DNA of 64,000 nt from positions 33,525,578 through 33,589,577 of the forward strand of contig CM053328.1 in the NCBI GenBank assembly GCA_028583605.1, in the 5' to 3' direction. Position 1 is the first letter of the stretch. Every line of letters starts with the position of its first letter. The stretch is from Dastarcus helophoroides. Its lineage: Eukaryota > Arthropoda > Insecta > Coleoptera > Bothrideridae. Below, piece by piece: positions 45,900-58,105 of the stretch. The notes under the pieces were generated by a model that was not told where the DNA came from, made no database searches, and saw only the letters and a list, made by a program, of their open reading frames with translations. A program made the position numbers and the translations under genes.

Positions 45900-47767
45900 A
45901 ATAATCTTTATTATATAACAACAAACTGCGTAGATGAGGTAAATAGAGGATCCTTTCTACATGTTCAGCTCCGTGCGTGTCCAGTAAAATTTGGCTGGCC
46001 CAAATAATTTTTTTCTGAATAAGTATACGTAGGCAGAGCCCCAGCCAGGAGTCTTACAAAAGAATCTTTTAATTTATAACAAAAACTACAAAAAGACCAG
46101 TTGAAAATACCAACTTTGAATTGCGAGAAAAAATTTAAACTTCCGAATAATTCAAGGCTTATTTTAAAGAAAAGAATTTTCGAAAATACTCAAAAGGCCA
46201 AAATTTCCACCAATGAGGAAATTTTAAGTTTTTAGATGAACAACTAGGAAGAAGGCGAATATATAGATCGAAATTTTGATAATAAAAATCAGAAATTTAT
46301 ATTAAAATACAATTTTTCTAAGTTTAAAATCGAAATTTGTTATAAAAAATAACTTTTAAAAGAAAATCATAATTTAATTTAAAAAAATCTGAAGAATTTA
46401 ATCAAGTTTAAACCAAAAAATTTCGAAATAGAAATCAAAATTTTAGGATTAGAATCGAAATTTAAAATAATAATTTTAAGAAACAAGTATTGGAGTGTAA
46501 TTTGAGAAAAAAGAATTCGACAAAAACATAATAATAAAAGCTTTCTTAAAATTTTGATAAAATAGCTAAAATTTGGAGTCTTAAGTTATATTTCAAGAAA
46601 ATAAGTAAAAATTTTTAAATGAGGAAAGGGAGTTTCAAAAGAATCTACACACAACTACAAATTGTACTTAAAATGTTTACCTTTTGCCAAAATTTGAGAT
46701 TATTTTTTTCAAGAATTTTGATTTATTTTTTAAAATGTCTACGCAAATCCATCTTTCATCTTGAAACTCCGATTTTACACTTTCAATGTCGATTTTTTTT
46801 TTCTAACAATTCGATTACAAATTCTCAATTTTCTAAAAAATATTGAGTGATACTCAAAAGTTCACCTAAATCGAAATTTTAAATTTTAACTTAAATATTG
46901 TTTTCCCTTAATTTCCGATTCCTTTTTGAAATTTAGAATTGTGATCCAAGATTTTTCTAAATATTCCTTTTCTTTATAAAAACCGTGGATTAAACGGAAA
47001 ACCGGAAAAACCAGTATTTTTTTCGAAACGAAAACCGGAATTAAATCGATATAATTTTCTTTCTGAAACAAAAACCGAAAACCGGACGCAAAAATACCAG
47101 TTCGAAGCCTCGTTTCTTTGGAAATTCAGACTTTTTTCGATGTTTTAAAATCTCCAATTTCTTCAAAAAATTTCACTTTTTTCGATATATTGACTTTTTT
47201 AAGTAGATTGTTTCTTATAATTTTGATTTTTTTTTTTAATTTAAGTTTTTTAAATTGCGGTTTTTTGAAAAATTTCGGCTTCAGTGAATATATTTAAAAT
47301 TAACTTTCTTACGAGGTTTTGGCTTTTTTTTCAAAAACTACAATAACTACCACGCGTATTGTAACCTTTAAATTTAAAATTGACTTTCTTCAAAGTTTTG
47401 ACTATTTTTGAAAAACATTGCAATAATTACTAGGCGTATTGTAACCTGAAATAATTTTAGGTATAAAACTTATATTTCAACATTCTTCCTTTTTCTCAAA
47501 ATTTCATTTATCCGAAAATCCCTTTTTTCTAAATTTTTAAAATTCACGACGCAAAATGACTGGTAAATTTCAATGTTTTTCTCGAGATTTCGAACTTTTT
47601 CTCGCGATTTCGACTATTATTTTTTACTTCGCAATATTTTCAAAATTTTTGCTTATTCTCACAATGTCGACTTTTTTCCAAATACTTTCTAGATATTTCA
47701 ACTTTCAATATTCGTCTGTTTTAAAAATATCAACTTTTTTATTAACATTTTTGTTTGAAAATTGAAA
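45900..47767. other. Decayed low-complexity DNA
   Basis: A-rich words to about 46600, then T-rich words. No gene seen. Confidence 0.5.
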
Positions 47768-47942
47768 TATAGAACTCAAGAAACCAAGAAAGATTAAAAA
47801 ACTCAACAAAGGTTGCTCCAACGCGTTTCAACAGCCAAGCTGTCATCTTCAGAGAGATTCGCATTAGAGCAACCTTTGTTGTGTTTTTTAATCTTTCTTG
47901 GTTTCAGGGGTCAAGTTCTGTATTTCAATTTTTAAAGATCAC
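47768..47942. repeat. Palindromic hammerhead-like repeat P, copy 6
   Basis: Left half with AAACCAAGAAAGATTAAAAA and CCAACGCGTTTCAACAGCCA; the right half has lost its GAAAC core but keeps TTAGAGCAACCTTTGTTGTG and TTCTTGGTTTCAGGGG. Confidence 0.7.
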
Positions 47943-48730
47943 CAAATTTTTGTTTGAAATTTCGACTTTATTTCCAAATGACTTTGCTCGGAGAATCAAG
48001 ATTTTCTTAGAAATCTAAACTTTATTCTCGGAACCTAAAACTTCTCTTGAATATTTAACTGTTTTCAAAATATATCCTAAAAATTTCGCAATATTTCTTT
48101 TAATAAATCTGCTTTCTCTGAAAATTTTCATTTTATTTGGAATTCAATTTTATTTTCGAATTTTTGACTTTTTTTGAATTTTTGACTTTGGACTTAAAAT
48201 TCTATTGTTTTTCAATTGATTTTTGAGAAAAGCGTTGAAATTTACCAAACATTTGAAAATTACTACTTTTTGGTAAATTTCAACTCAAACATTTGAAAAT
48301 TACGACTTTTGGGTATATTTCAACTCTTTTCTCAAAATTTCTTTTATTCGCAACATTCTGTTTCCTTTTAATTTTGTAATATTTAGAAAAAAATGCTATT
48401 TACTCTAAAACTTTGACTTTTCTCCGAATTTAACTTTCCTAAAATTTCGACTTTTATTTCAAAAATTGTCCTTTGTTGAAAATGTTGACTTTTTTGTTAA
48501 TTTTCAACTTATTCTCAAATATAGCGCTTTTTCGAGCAATTAACGATTTTTACTAATACTCGATTTTATTTTAGACAATTCAAACCTTTCTTGAAATTCT
48601 TACTGTTTTTAAAATTAGGTTTTCTTTTAAAGTTCGTAATATTTCTAAAAAATTCTGCTTTTCTTGATATTTCACACGTTTTTAAAGCTGACTTTTTTAC
48701 CTTCTCAAAATTTCGATTTTTATTACTCTT

Positions 48731-48870
48731 ATCTCTTTGAAGTTGATAGCTTACCTGTCTAAACGAGTTAAAGCAACCTTTGTTGTGTTTTTTAATCTTT
48801 CTTGGTTTCAGGGGACAAGTTCTGTATTTCTATTTTTGAAGATAACCAAGGACCAGTCCGTTCCACCAAA
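48731..48870 (+). repeat. Palindromic hammerhead-like repeat P, copy 7 (right half)
   Basis: TCTCTTTGAAGTTGATAGC to GACCAGTCCGTTCCACCAAA. Only the right half is present. 54950-54993 and 58750-58793 are still shorter remnants (TTTTCAGGGAGCAAGATTTG). Confidence 0.65.
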
Positions 48871-51199
48871 CAACATTCGTTTTTAGCCACAGTGGGTTAG
48901 GGTGGGGCACTTGCTGCCGAGCAAAAGCCTCGGAGGATGATATTTCGCTTTTTTTTCCCATCTTTGTATTCGGCTCAAAATTGCTAATTTTTTCCCCAAA
49001 TTCGTTTCGACTTTATTTAAAATACAGATCAAAAAATGAACTTTATTTATAAAATGTCGTCTCTTTTCTTAAAATTTATACATTTTCTGTGAAATTTTTC
49101 AAAATTCAGATTTTTTTTTTAAATTGCGACTTTATATTCAAAATATTCAAAATTTGGTGAAAAAGAAAAGTTGCTTTTTCACCAAATTTTGAAGCCTTTT
49201 TTAATTATTTCCCAATAGGTATTTTTTTTAAATTTTGGAATCTATTTCTTAAAAATTCTATTTGTTTTCAAATTTTCGGTTTTTTAATAGTTCGACTTTT
49301 TGAAAATTTCAGTCCTCCAAATTTGTCGTTTTCTTATAATTTCTAGTATAAAATTCAATCATTCAACCGTTATTATTCTTCTTTTTTTCAAAATTTTGGT
49401 TTTAAAAGTCATATTTTTTTAAATTTTTGATTTATTTTCAAAATTTGGGTTTATATTCTCAAAATTTGACTTTCTTTTGAAAATTGGACATTTTTAAAGC
49501 AATTACCCTCTAAGCAAAATTTTTATTATTTCGTTTTATCAAAATTTTTATTATTTTGTTAAAATTACTTTTTCAATTTTTTTTTCTTAAAATTTTGATT
49601 TCCATAAAAATTTCTACTTTTTTTGAACACGACGAGAAATTACCCTTTTACCAAGATTTTTATTATTTTGTTTTACTAAAATTTTTATTATTTTGTTAAA
49701 ATTGCTCTTTCTTGATATTTTTCTTTTCTCAAAATCCTGATTTCTATAAAAAATTTTACCCTTTTTAAGCACGACTTGCAGCATTTTTACGTATTTTTAA
49801 TTTCGACCTATTTTTGCTCAAACCTTGTGTTTCTCTAGGAAATTAAGTTCTTTTCTAAATGCCACGAAATTTCACTGTTGTTTATTTTTGGAAACTACGT
49901 ACATTTTTAATTTAACAATATCTTTAAAAGTTATACTTTTTTTTGATAATATTAACTTTTTTATAGCAGATTTTCTGGAAATTTTGACGTGTTCTTTAAA
50001 ATCCATATTTTTTCTAAAATTCAACGACTTCATTTTGAAAATTAAGCTTTTTTCCTAAAATTCAACTTTCTCTTGAAAAGTTAGGACTTTTTTAGACATT
50101 TATAAAGTTTTTTCCCGAAATTTTGATTTTTTTAATTCAAAATCCGTTTTTTCTTACTTTTCTCCAAACTCAGCATTTCCGAAACATCTCCCCTTTGTTA
50201 AATACGTTTTTCTCGAAGTCTAGTTTTTTTAATGATTTTCCCGCTGAGTAATAGCTTTCTTAAAGAGCTCTTAGAGTCATCATTTTTTAGAGTCTGACAT
50301 CGAGAGTCAGAAAGTTAACATTATGTTAACATAAAGATTTCTCATCCTAAAGACATCTATCAAAATCATCTTATAGATATTTGTTAGATGTCAGTAATCT
50401 GACGATTAAAAAGGTTATCTAAATGTTAACATTTCTGTGTCTCTTAAAGATATCGCTAAAATGATATCTTTAAGATATCTTTTTGATTTAGGTGCTCGTT
50501 CGGGTTGCTTTTTTCACAAAATGAATTTACTTTCTCAATGTCAGCTTGAAATTAAAACTTAGAAAAGTAAACATTGGCTGAAAAATATTTTTTTCTTGGA
50601 AATATTGAGAAAAATATTTCTTTGCAATTTCAACTTGCGCCTAAATTTTGAGATTACGTCAAATTTTAATTTAAAAAATAAAAACTAAGATACTATTAAA
50701 TTAAATTCAACTTGACTGGTTTTCTCGAGGTATCTATTAAAACTTCAAAATGTTTAGAAACACTAGCTTTGAGATCTTTAGAGATTTAGTTTTTTTTGTT
50801 GAAATTTTGCCTCCTTTGTCACTTTTTATACAAACATATACAATTTGTTTTATTTCGACTTCAAACTTAAAAACTAATATTCGGTATTTTATTGGAAAGT
50901 TGAAAATTAATGGATAAATGATCAAACTTTGAAAAAAAAATGGGATCCTCAGAATAATAAAACAGGGAATACCTGTAAAAGTGTAATAATGTGAAGATAA
51001 CTCTAAAAATTTGAACCTTAATTCCAAAAGGCCAACAATTGAAAGTTATTGCCAGTTTGAAACGTCAAATTTTTCCAGATTTAATCTGATGTTTTGCAAA
51101 AACAGTAGAAATTTTTCTGTTGTCGTTGAAATTTTGATATCAAAATGATCGGAAAGAAAAAACTTTTTCGTTTATTCGTTTATGTTAATAAATGAAAAA
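48871..51199. other. T-rich DNA with a small GC-rich patch
   Basis: 48885-48945 is GC-richer, with a CCGAG-CTCGG hairpin; I could not assign it to a tRNA or SINE. 50310-50480 holds inverted GATATC/TTAAGATATC and GTTAAC words. No gene. Confidence 0.45.
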
Positions 51200-51546
51200 G
51201 TTTAGGGAAAAGAGTTGAGATTTTGAAAGAAACGCCAGCATTGTCAAAACATTTGAACTAAAAAACTCGAAAAAGTGGTCGAAAATTTAATATTTCGAGA
51301 AAATCACATACATCTTAAGAAAAACCAAATTAGTAACCGAAGTGTATGAGCAAAGTTTGAAATTTAAAATTGTATTGGAATATTCCAATCATAAGAGTTT
51401 AACATTTTTTTAATATGTCCTTGGTTGGATTAATATTTTCATTGGGGTAAAAAGCTGTTTTAGTTAGACAATAACAGCACGCCACGTGAATAAAATATAC
51501 AAATTTTTATTTGTTTTTATTTATTAGATTCAAACATCTTTTTTTT

Positions 51547-52904
51547 TTAATTTTTATTAGGCTTTTCTTCTGTTGAATGTTCCAGGGGGTTTATCAGTCC
51601 TTTGCAACACTTGTTAACTTCTTCTTCTGTTTTATCACTAAAATCATTAATGCCCGCTTCGTGATGAATACCGGGTTTATTATTCCATTCTTGAACTATC
51701 TTGTAGTTATTCGCAAAAATCTGTTTACGTTTAGCTTCTTCTTCGGGAGTTGCGTAGTTTCTGTTGAATTTTACCTACAATAAAATTAGGGTATATTATC
51801 CAGAGCCACAAATAATAAACTTTTCGGCATTTTCGTTCTACTCTATCATGAAATTGTTACATCTTGCATCAACTCTTAAAAATAATAATGACCTTTTTAG
51901 TCGACCTTTTTCGAACTTTTATTTTTGCCCAAACATTCAAATTTTTCATAAACGTTCGACCTTATAACCGAAAATTTAAAATCTAGATTCTAAGTCGTTT
52001 TAGAAAAAATTTCGATTTATCCAGCATAACATTTTTATATTTTTTCTGGTTTCAATTATTTTCTGAAAATTTTAATTTTTAGTATTTCTTCAAAACTAGA
52101 ATATTAGACTTTATTTGAGAAAATTTTTTTAGAATACTATTTTCTCTGTATCAAGGAAAATATTAAAATTTCATCTTTTTTTTAGAGATTTTTAAATTAA
52201 AAACGTGTCGTTTTTTTTCTCAAAAATTTGAGTTTTTGAGAGGGCTTTTAAGCTCTAATTTTGAATGAACTTTTTGAGGTTTATCAACAATTTGATTGCT
52301 AGCTAGCGCTTTTGAAAAAAGTGTCAATATTTTAAAATTAAAGTGGCAATTATTAAAAATATATCAAAATTTATAAGAAAATTGCAAATTTAAAAATTGA
52401 AATACAAATTTAAAGTCGTAAAGGCATGAAAATATAGAAATGGAAAGTGTAGATAAAATTATCAGAAAAAAAAAATGTCAATAAAAACTCAAGTGGGACA
52501 AACATTGATAAGCTGAATTATAGTAATAAAATTCAAAATTTGTCAGTTTGACAGGCAACATTTCTAGAAAAACTCTAAATTTTCAGATTATGCTGAATTT
52601 CTTTTGAAATAAAAAATAAAAGTATTAGCATGAAATTTTGAAAATTAAAAATAAAACTTACGATTTATAAGGATAATATAAATGACAAAATAAAAATTGA
52701 AATTTCGAGAAATGAAATTTTGAGAGTACTCGAAGATTGGGGAAAAAATGGGTTTTCTATTTATGAAAAGTATGGCGTACGGGATGTATTGATCGCAATA
52801 ATTACCTTAAAAGCCTCGAATTCTTCATCTACTGATTTAAGTGGTCTGGAGTATACCACAAAGGCACACAAGCATACCAAACTTAAAAGAACGAAGTATT
52901 TCAT
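51547..52904 (-). CDS. I29 gene 7: secreted cathepsin-propeptide-type inhibitor
   Basis: Exons 52806-52904 and 51547-51774 give about 108 aa. The signal peptide MKYFVLLSLVCLCAFVVYS is followed by RPLKSVDEEFEAFK. The donor is GTAATT; the acceptor TATTGTAG precedes VKFNRNY. The helix EEAKRKQIFANNYKIVQEWN fits ERFNIN with I to V, then GINDFSD (full GxNxFxD), then NKCCKG and a lysine/glutamate-rich tail ending PNKN-stop. The loop between helix and motif is shorter than in genes 1-4. The intron 51775-52805 holds T-rich filler. Frame intact. Confidence 0.85.
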
Positions 52905-52909
52905 GATGG

Positions 52910-53104
52910 CTGAAAATATATATTACATAATATACTACCCGTATTTAGAATGGATCTACGTAAAATTTTAAAACGTTTGAGGAGGTTGAATATACAAAAC
53001 AGTTAAAATAAACTATAATGTATTTAAATGGTTTTACTTACCAACAGTTATTTTGCTAGTTCACAAAACTATTGAATTATTGACCATCGGGCACTTCTTT
53101 TATA
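52910..53104 (-). promoter_or_regulatory. 5' UTR intron and TATA box of gene 7
   Basis: TATAAAAG at 53097-53104, a short leader, donor CTGTTG|GTAAGT (GT at 53041-53040), and acceptor TATTTTCAG ending at 52910, five bases before the ATG. The intron is 132 bp. Confidence 0.6.
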
Positions 53105-53496
53105 TTTCAAATTTATATTGATAAGCTCGTAAAATAGAAAAAAAAACTGGCTGCCTGATTAATTCCTTATCTAGAATAATTTGCGTGGCCATAACAGTTA
53201 GAATTCTTGATCATAAACAAAAAAAGGAGATAATTTATAAATTAATCTTTCTTGCATGACAATTTGAATGTGGCCACAAGCTTTTTTTTACCTTGATGTA
53301 TCTCAAAATAAATAATAAGACGAAGTGTTTATCTTCGTTGAAACTTTCCATATCACATAATTAAAAAAAAAACAAATATGCAGGAAAGGCAACGTATATT
53401 GGAAACACAATAAAAAATAACGGTTTACATTCAATTAATAAATTTACTCCAGAGATTAGTATTTGTTAAAAATAAGTTTATTGGTTTTAAATATTA

Positions 53497-54270
53497 TACA
53501 GGGGAATATTTTATGGCAAAACAACAGCAATACTGATGAATTATCGAGTTCCAAACTATTTAGTCCAAAACTACAATGCAGGTGATCTACCAAGAGAGCA
53601 TTTGTGAATTTTGGCAATTATCCTTCAAGAGTGCATTTGTGAACTAAAGGGAATATTTTATGACAAAACGATAAAAATACTCATGAGTAATGAATTATCC
53701 AATTCCAACCTTCTTAGTTCAAAATTAGTATGACAGTAGGCCACCATTTGTGAATTTTAGAGAATATTTTATGGCAAAACGACAGCAATACTGATGAATT
53801 TTCGAGTTCCAAACTCTTTAGTCCAAAACCACAATACCGGTGATCTACCAAGAGCACATTTGTGAATTTTGGCAATTATCCTTCTAATTTGTGAACTTGA
53901 GGGAATATTTAATGACAAAACGATAAAAATACTGATGAATTATCGAATTCCAAACTTCTTAGCTCAACATTGCTATGACAGTACTCACCAAGAGCAGATT
54001 TGTGAATTTTAGAAAATATTTTATGGCAAAACAACAGTAATACTGATGAATTATAGAATTCCAAACTTTGTAGCCCAAAACCATGATATTAGTGATCCAC
54101 TAAGAAAACATTTCTGAATTTTAGAGAATATTTTATGGCAAAACAACAGCAATACTGATGATTTATCAAGTTCTAAACTCTTTATTCCAAAACCACAATG
54201 CCGGTGATCCACCAAGGCAACATTTGTGAATTTTGGCAGCGATTCTCCAAGAGTACGAATATGACGAATA
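53497..54270. repeat. Minisatellite in unit 1, six copies of about 110-140 bp
   Basis: Units begin GGAATATTTTATGGCAAAAC (near 53500, 53640, 53760, 53900, 54012, 54125) and contain AATACTGATGAATTAT, GTGATCCACCAAG and ATTTGTGAATTTT. Reading frames here (54051-54275, 54166-54354) are repeat shadows. Confidence 0.85.
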
Positions 54271-55638
54271 GTCATAGTAAGGTCTCGTGGTCTCTACAAT
54301 TTTTATGACAACAACATTATTTTTGGGACAAAGGTACGCTAGAATAAGATTCACATTAAGAAAAAATCGTGTTAAATCAAAAAGTTTTTAAATTTAAGTG
54401 GTTATTTTTTACATATTTGAACCTGTTACAAACGTTAATTAAAATCATAAAATCAAATACCAGTAGAATGCAATGAAGAGTTTTTGAGACATTTAGAAAA
54501 AAACCATAAAAATTGGGGGTAATTGGTAGCTCGTCAGGAAGGTCAGAAACACTCGAATTTAAGATTTTTTTGAGTTTCAATTCAATTGAGATTCAATTTA
54601 TAAATACATTGAATATCTTTTTCTCAAACTTTAAGTTTAATCTGCGAATTTTCCGTCTAGAATTTTTTTGAGTTAAAATACAATTATTTACAAAGCTTGA
54701 GTTTGTTGCAAAATTTCGGCTCTTTCTACCCGCCTAAGCTTGGTAGTTTCGTACTATATTCCTAAAATTTGAATTCTGCCATGGAAGCTTGGGTTTTTGC
54801 CCGAAATTTTGTCTTTAATTCCAAAATTTCAGTTTGAGTTTAGAAGTTGTAATTTCGTATTTCTAGGCTTGTTTGTCATTTCCTGTTTAGAATTTTTATT
54901 TTAGTATAAACTTCTCGATTTTTTGTTTACAATAGTGCTGTTATAGTTTTTAATATTTCTTGTTTTCAGGGAGCAAGATTTGTGTGTCAATTTTCTTTAA
55001 CTTCCCAATTTGGATTGTAATTTGGAAGTTCGGAGTTGAAACTTTAGATGAATTTCGTGAAAAAAAATATAAATTTCCAGAGACAAAAATAAAATTTTGA
55101 AAAAAACTAGATATTGGGTCAGTAAAAACCTCGAAAAAATAAAATAAACTGGATTCATTTAATAAAGAAAATTCCATTTTTTTTAATGTCACCATTTCGA
55201 CATTAATGAAAAAATATTCGAACAAAATGTGGGATATTCGGGTTTTAAGCTCAAAGCTCTCAAAAAAAGTTTAAATATAGTAACGAAAACGTTTAGGGAA
55301 AAGAGTTGAAATTTTGAGAGAAACGCCAGCATTGTCAATTTGAACTGAAAAACTGGAAAAAGTGGTCGAAAATTTAATATTTCGAGAAAATCACATACAT
55401 CTTAAGAAAAACCAGATTAGTAATCAAAGTATATGAGCAAAGTTTAAAATTTAAAATTGTATTGGAATATTCCAATCATAAGAGTTTAACATTTTTTTAA
55501 TATTTCCTTGGTTGGATTAATATTTTCATTGGGGTAAAAAGCTGTTTTAGTTAGATAATAACAGCACACCACGTGAAAAAATATACAAATTTTTATTTCA
55601 TCGAAACGTCCTTATTTATTATATACAAACATCTTTTT

Positions 55639-56989
55639 TTAATTTTTATTAGACTCTTCTTCTGTTGGATTTTCCAGGGGGTTTATCAGCAGTCCTTTGC
55701 AACACTTGTTAACTTCTTCTTCTGTTTTATCAGTAAAATCATTAATGCCCGATTGATGATGAATACCGGGTTTATTATTTAATTCTTGAATTAGCTTGTA
55801 GTTATCCGCAAAAATCTGTTTACGTTTAGCTTCTTCTTCGGGAGTTGCGTAGTTTCTGTTGAATTTTACCTGCAATAAACTTAGGGTATAGTATCCAGAG
55901 GCACAAATAATAAACTTTTCAGCATTTTCATCCTACTCTATCATGAAATTGTCACATCTTGCATCAACTGGTAAAAATAATAATGACCTTTTTAGCCGAC
56001 TTTTTTCGAACTTTTATTTTTGCCCGAACATTTAAATTTTTCATAAACGTTCGACCTTATAACCGAAAATTTAAAATCTAGATTCTAAGTGGTTTTAGAA
56101 AAAATTTCGATTGATCCAGCATAACATTTTTATATTTTTTCTGGTTTCAATTATTTTCTGAAAATTTTTATATTTAGTATTTCTTCAAAACTAGAATATT
56201 AGGTTTTACTTGAATTTTATTTTTAAATACTATTTTCTCTGCATTAAGGGAAATATTAAAATTTCATCTTTTTTTAGAGATATTTAAATAAAAAACGTGT
56301 AGTTTTTCTCAAAATTTTGAGTTTTGAGAGGGCTTTTGAGCTCTAATTTTGAGTGAACTTCTTGAGGTTTATCAACAATTTGATTGCTAGCTAGCGCTTT
56401 TGAAAAAAGTGTCAATATTTAAAAATTAAAGTCGCAAATATTAAAAATATATCAAAATTTATAAGGAAATTACAAATTTAAAAATTGAAATACAAATTTA
56501 AAGTCGTAAAGGCATGAACATGTAGAAATGGAAAGTGTGGATAGAATTATCGGGAAAAAAATTTCAGAAAAACTCAAGTGGTAAAAACATTAAGAAGTTG
56601 AATTATAGTAATTAAATTCAAAATTTGTTAGTTTAACAGGCAACATTTCTAGGAAAACTCTAAATTTTCAGATTATGCTGAATTTCTTTTGAAATAAAAA
56701 ATAAAAGTATTAACATGAAATTTTGAAAATGAAAAATAAAACTCAACATTTATAAGGATTAATATTAATGATAAAATAAAAATTGAATTTTCGAGAAATG
56801 AAATTTTGAGAGTACTCGAAGATTGGGGACAAATGGGTTTTCTATTTATGAAAAGTATGACGTACGGGATGTATTGATCACAATAATTACCTTAAAAGCC
56901 TCGAACTCTTCATCTACTGATTTAAGTGGTTTGGAGTAGACCACAAAGGCACACAGGCATACCAAACTCAAAAGAAGGAAGTATTTCGT
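55639..56989 (-). CDS. I29 gene 8: inhibitor with ACG in place of the start codon
   Basis: Exons 56891-56989 and 55639-55869 would give about 109 aa. The first codon is ACG where all paralogs have ATG, in the context GCCACC-ACG; upstream in frame there is a stop and no ATG. The rest is intact: KYFLLLSLVCLCAFVVYS, then KPLKSVDEEFEAFK, GTAATT donor, TTGCAG acceptor, VKFNRNY, a complete ERFNIN pattern (EEAKRKQIFADNYKLIQELN), GINDFTD, NKCCKG and ESNKN-stop. Either translation starts at ACG in a near-ideal context, or a recent point mutation or sequencing error broke the start. Closest relative is gene 7. Confidence 0.72.
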
Positions 56990-56994
56990 GGTGG

Positions 56995-57189
56995 CTGAAA
57001 ATATATATTACATAATATACTACCCGTATTTAGAATCGATCTACGTAAAATTTTAAAACGTTTGGGGAGGTTGAATATACAAAACATTCAAAATAAACTA
57101 TAATGTATTTAAGTGGTTTTACTTACCAACAGTTATTTTGCTAGTTCACAAAACTATTGAATTATTGACCATCGGGTACTTCTTTTATA
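56995..57189 (-). promoter_or_regulatory. 5' UTR intron and TATA box of gene 8
   Basis: TATAAAAG at 57182-57189, donor GT at 57126-57125, acceptor TATTTTCAG ending at 56995; 132 bp intron, as in gene 7. Promoter and splice sites remain intact although the start codon is changed. Confidence 0.6.
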
Positions 57190-57584
57190 TTTTAAATTTA
57201 TATTGTTAAGCTCGTAAAATAGAAAAAAACTGGCTGCCTGATTAATTCCTTATCTAGAATAATTTGCGTGGCCATAACAGTTAGAATTCTTGATCATAAA
57301 CAAAAAAGCAGATAAATTATACATTAATCTTTCTCTCATGACAATTTGAATGTGGCCACAAGTTTTTTTTTACCTTGATGTATCTCAAAATAAATAATAA
57401 GACGAAGTGTTTGTCTTTGTCCTAACCTTCCGCATCACATAATAAAAAAAAACAAATATGTAGGAAAGGCAACGTAAATTGGAAACATAATAAAAAATAA
57501 CGGTTTACACTCAATCAATAAATTTACTCCAGAAATTGGTATTGGTTACAAATAAGTTTATTGGTTTTAAATATTATACAGGGG

Positions 57585-58105
57585 AATATTTTATGGCAAA
57601 ACAACAGCAATACTGATGAATTATCGAGTTCCAAACTCTTTAGTCCAAAAGTACAATGTCGGTGATCTACCAAGAGAGAATTTGTGAATTTTGGCAATTA
57701 TCCTCCAAGAGTGCATTTGTGAACTTAGGGGAATATTTTATGATAAAACGATAAAAATACTGATGAGTGATGAATTATCCCACTCCAACCTCCTTAGCTC
57801 AAAATTACTATGACAGTATGCCACCAAGAGTACATTTGTGAATTTTAGAGAATATTTTATGGCAAAACAACAGCAATACTGATGAATTATAGAATTTCAA
57901 ACTTTTTAGTCCAAAACCATGATACTAGTGATCCACCAAGAAAACATTTGTGAATTTTAGGGAATATTTTATGGCAAAACATCAGTAATAAAGATGATTT
58001 ATCGAGTTCTAAACTTTTTAGTGCCAAACCACAATGCCGGTGATCCACCAAGGGAACATTTGTGAATTTTGGCAGCGATTCTCCAAGAGTACGAATATGA
58101 CGAAT
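57585..58105. repeat. Minisatellite in unit 2, four copies
   Basis: Units near 57588, 57729, 57848 and 57960, the same sequence as 53497-54270 with two fewer units. Confidence 0.85.

Larger units (their letters stand above)
51200..55289. repeat. Segmental tandem duplication, unit 1 (carries I29 gene 7)
   Basis: Starts at GTTTAGGGAAAAGAGTTGA; the same sequence restarts near 55290. Both units share the gene, its promoter, a minisatellite and the following filler in the same order. Confidence 0.85.

Noticed and set aside
48885..48945. GC-rich patch as a tRNA or tRNA-derived SINE
   Set aside because: I could not fit A and B boxes or a cloverleaf; only a 5 bp hairpin is visible.
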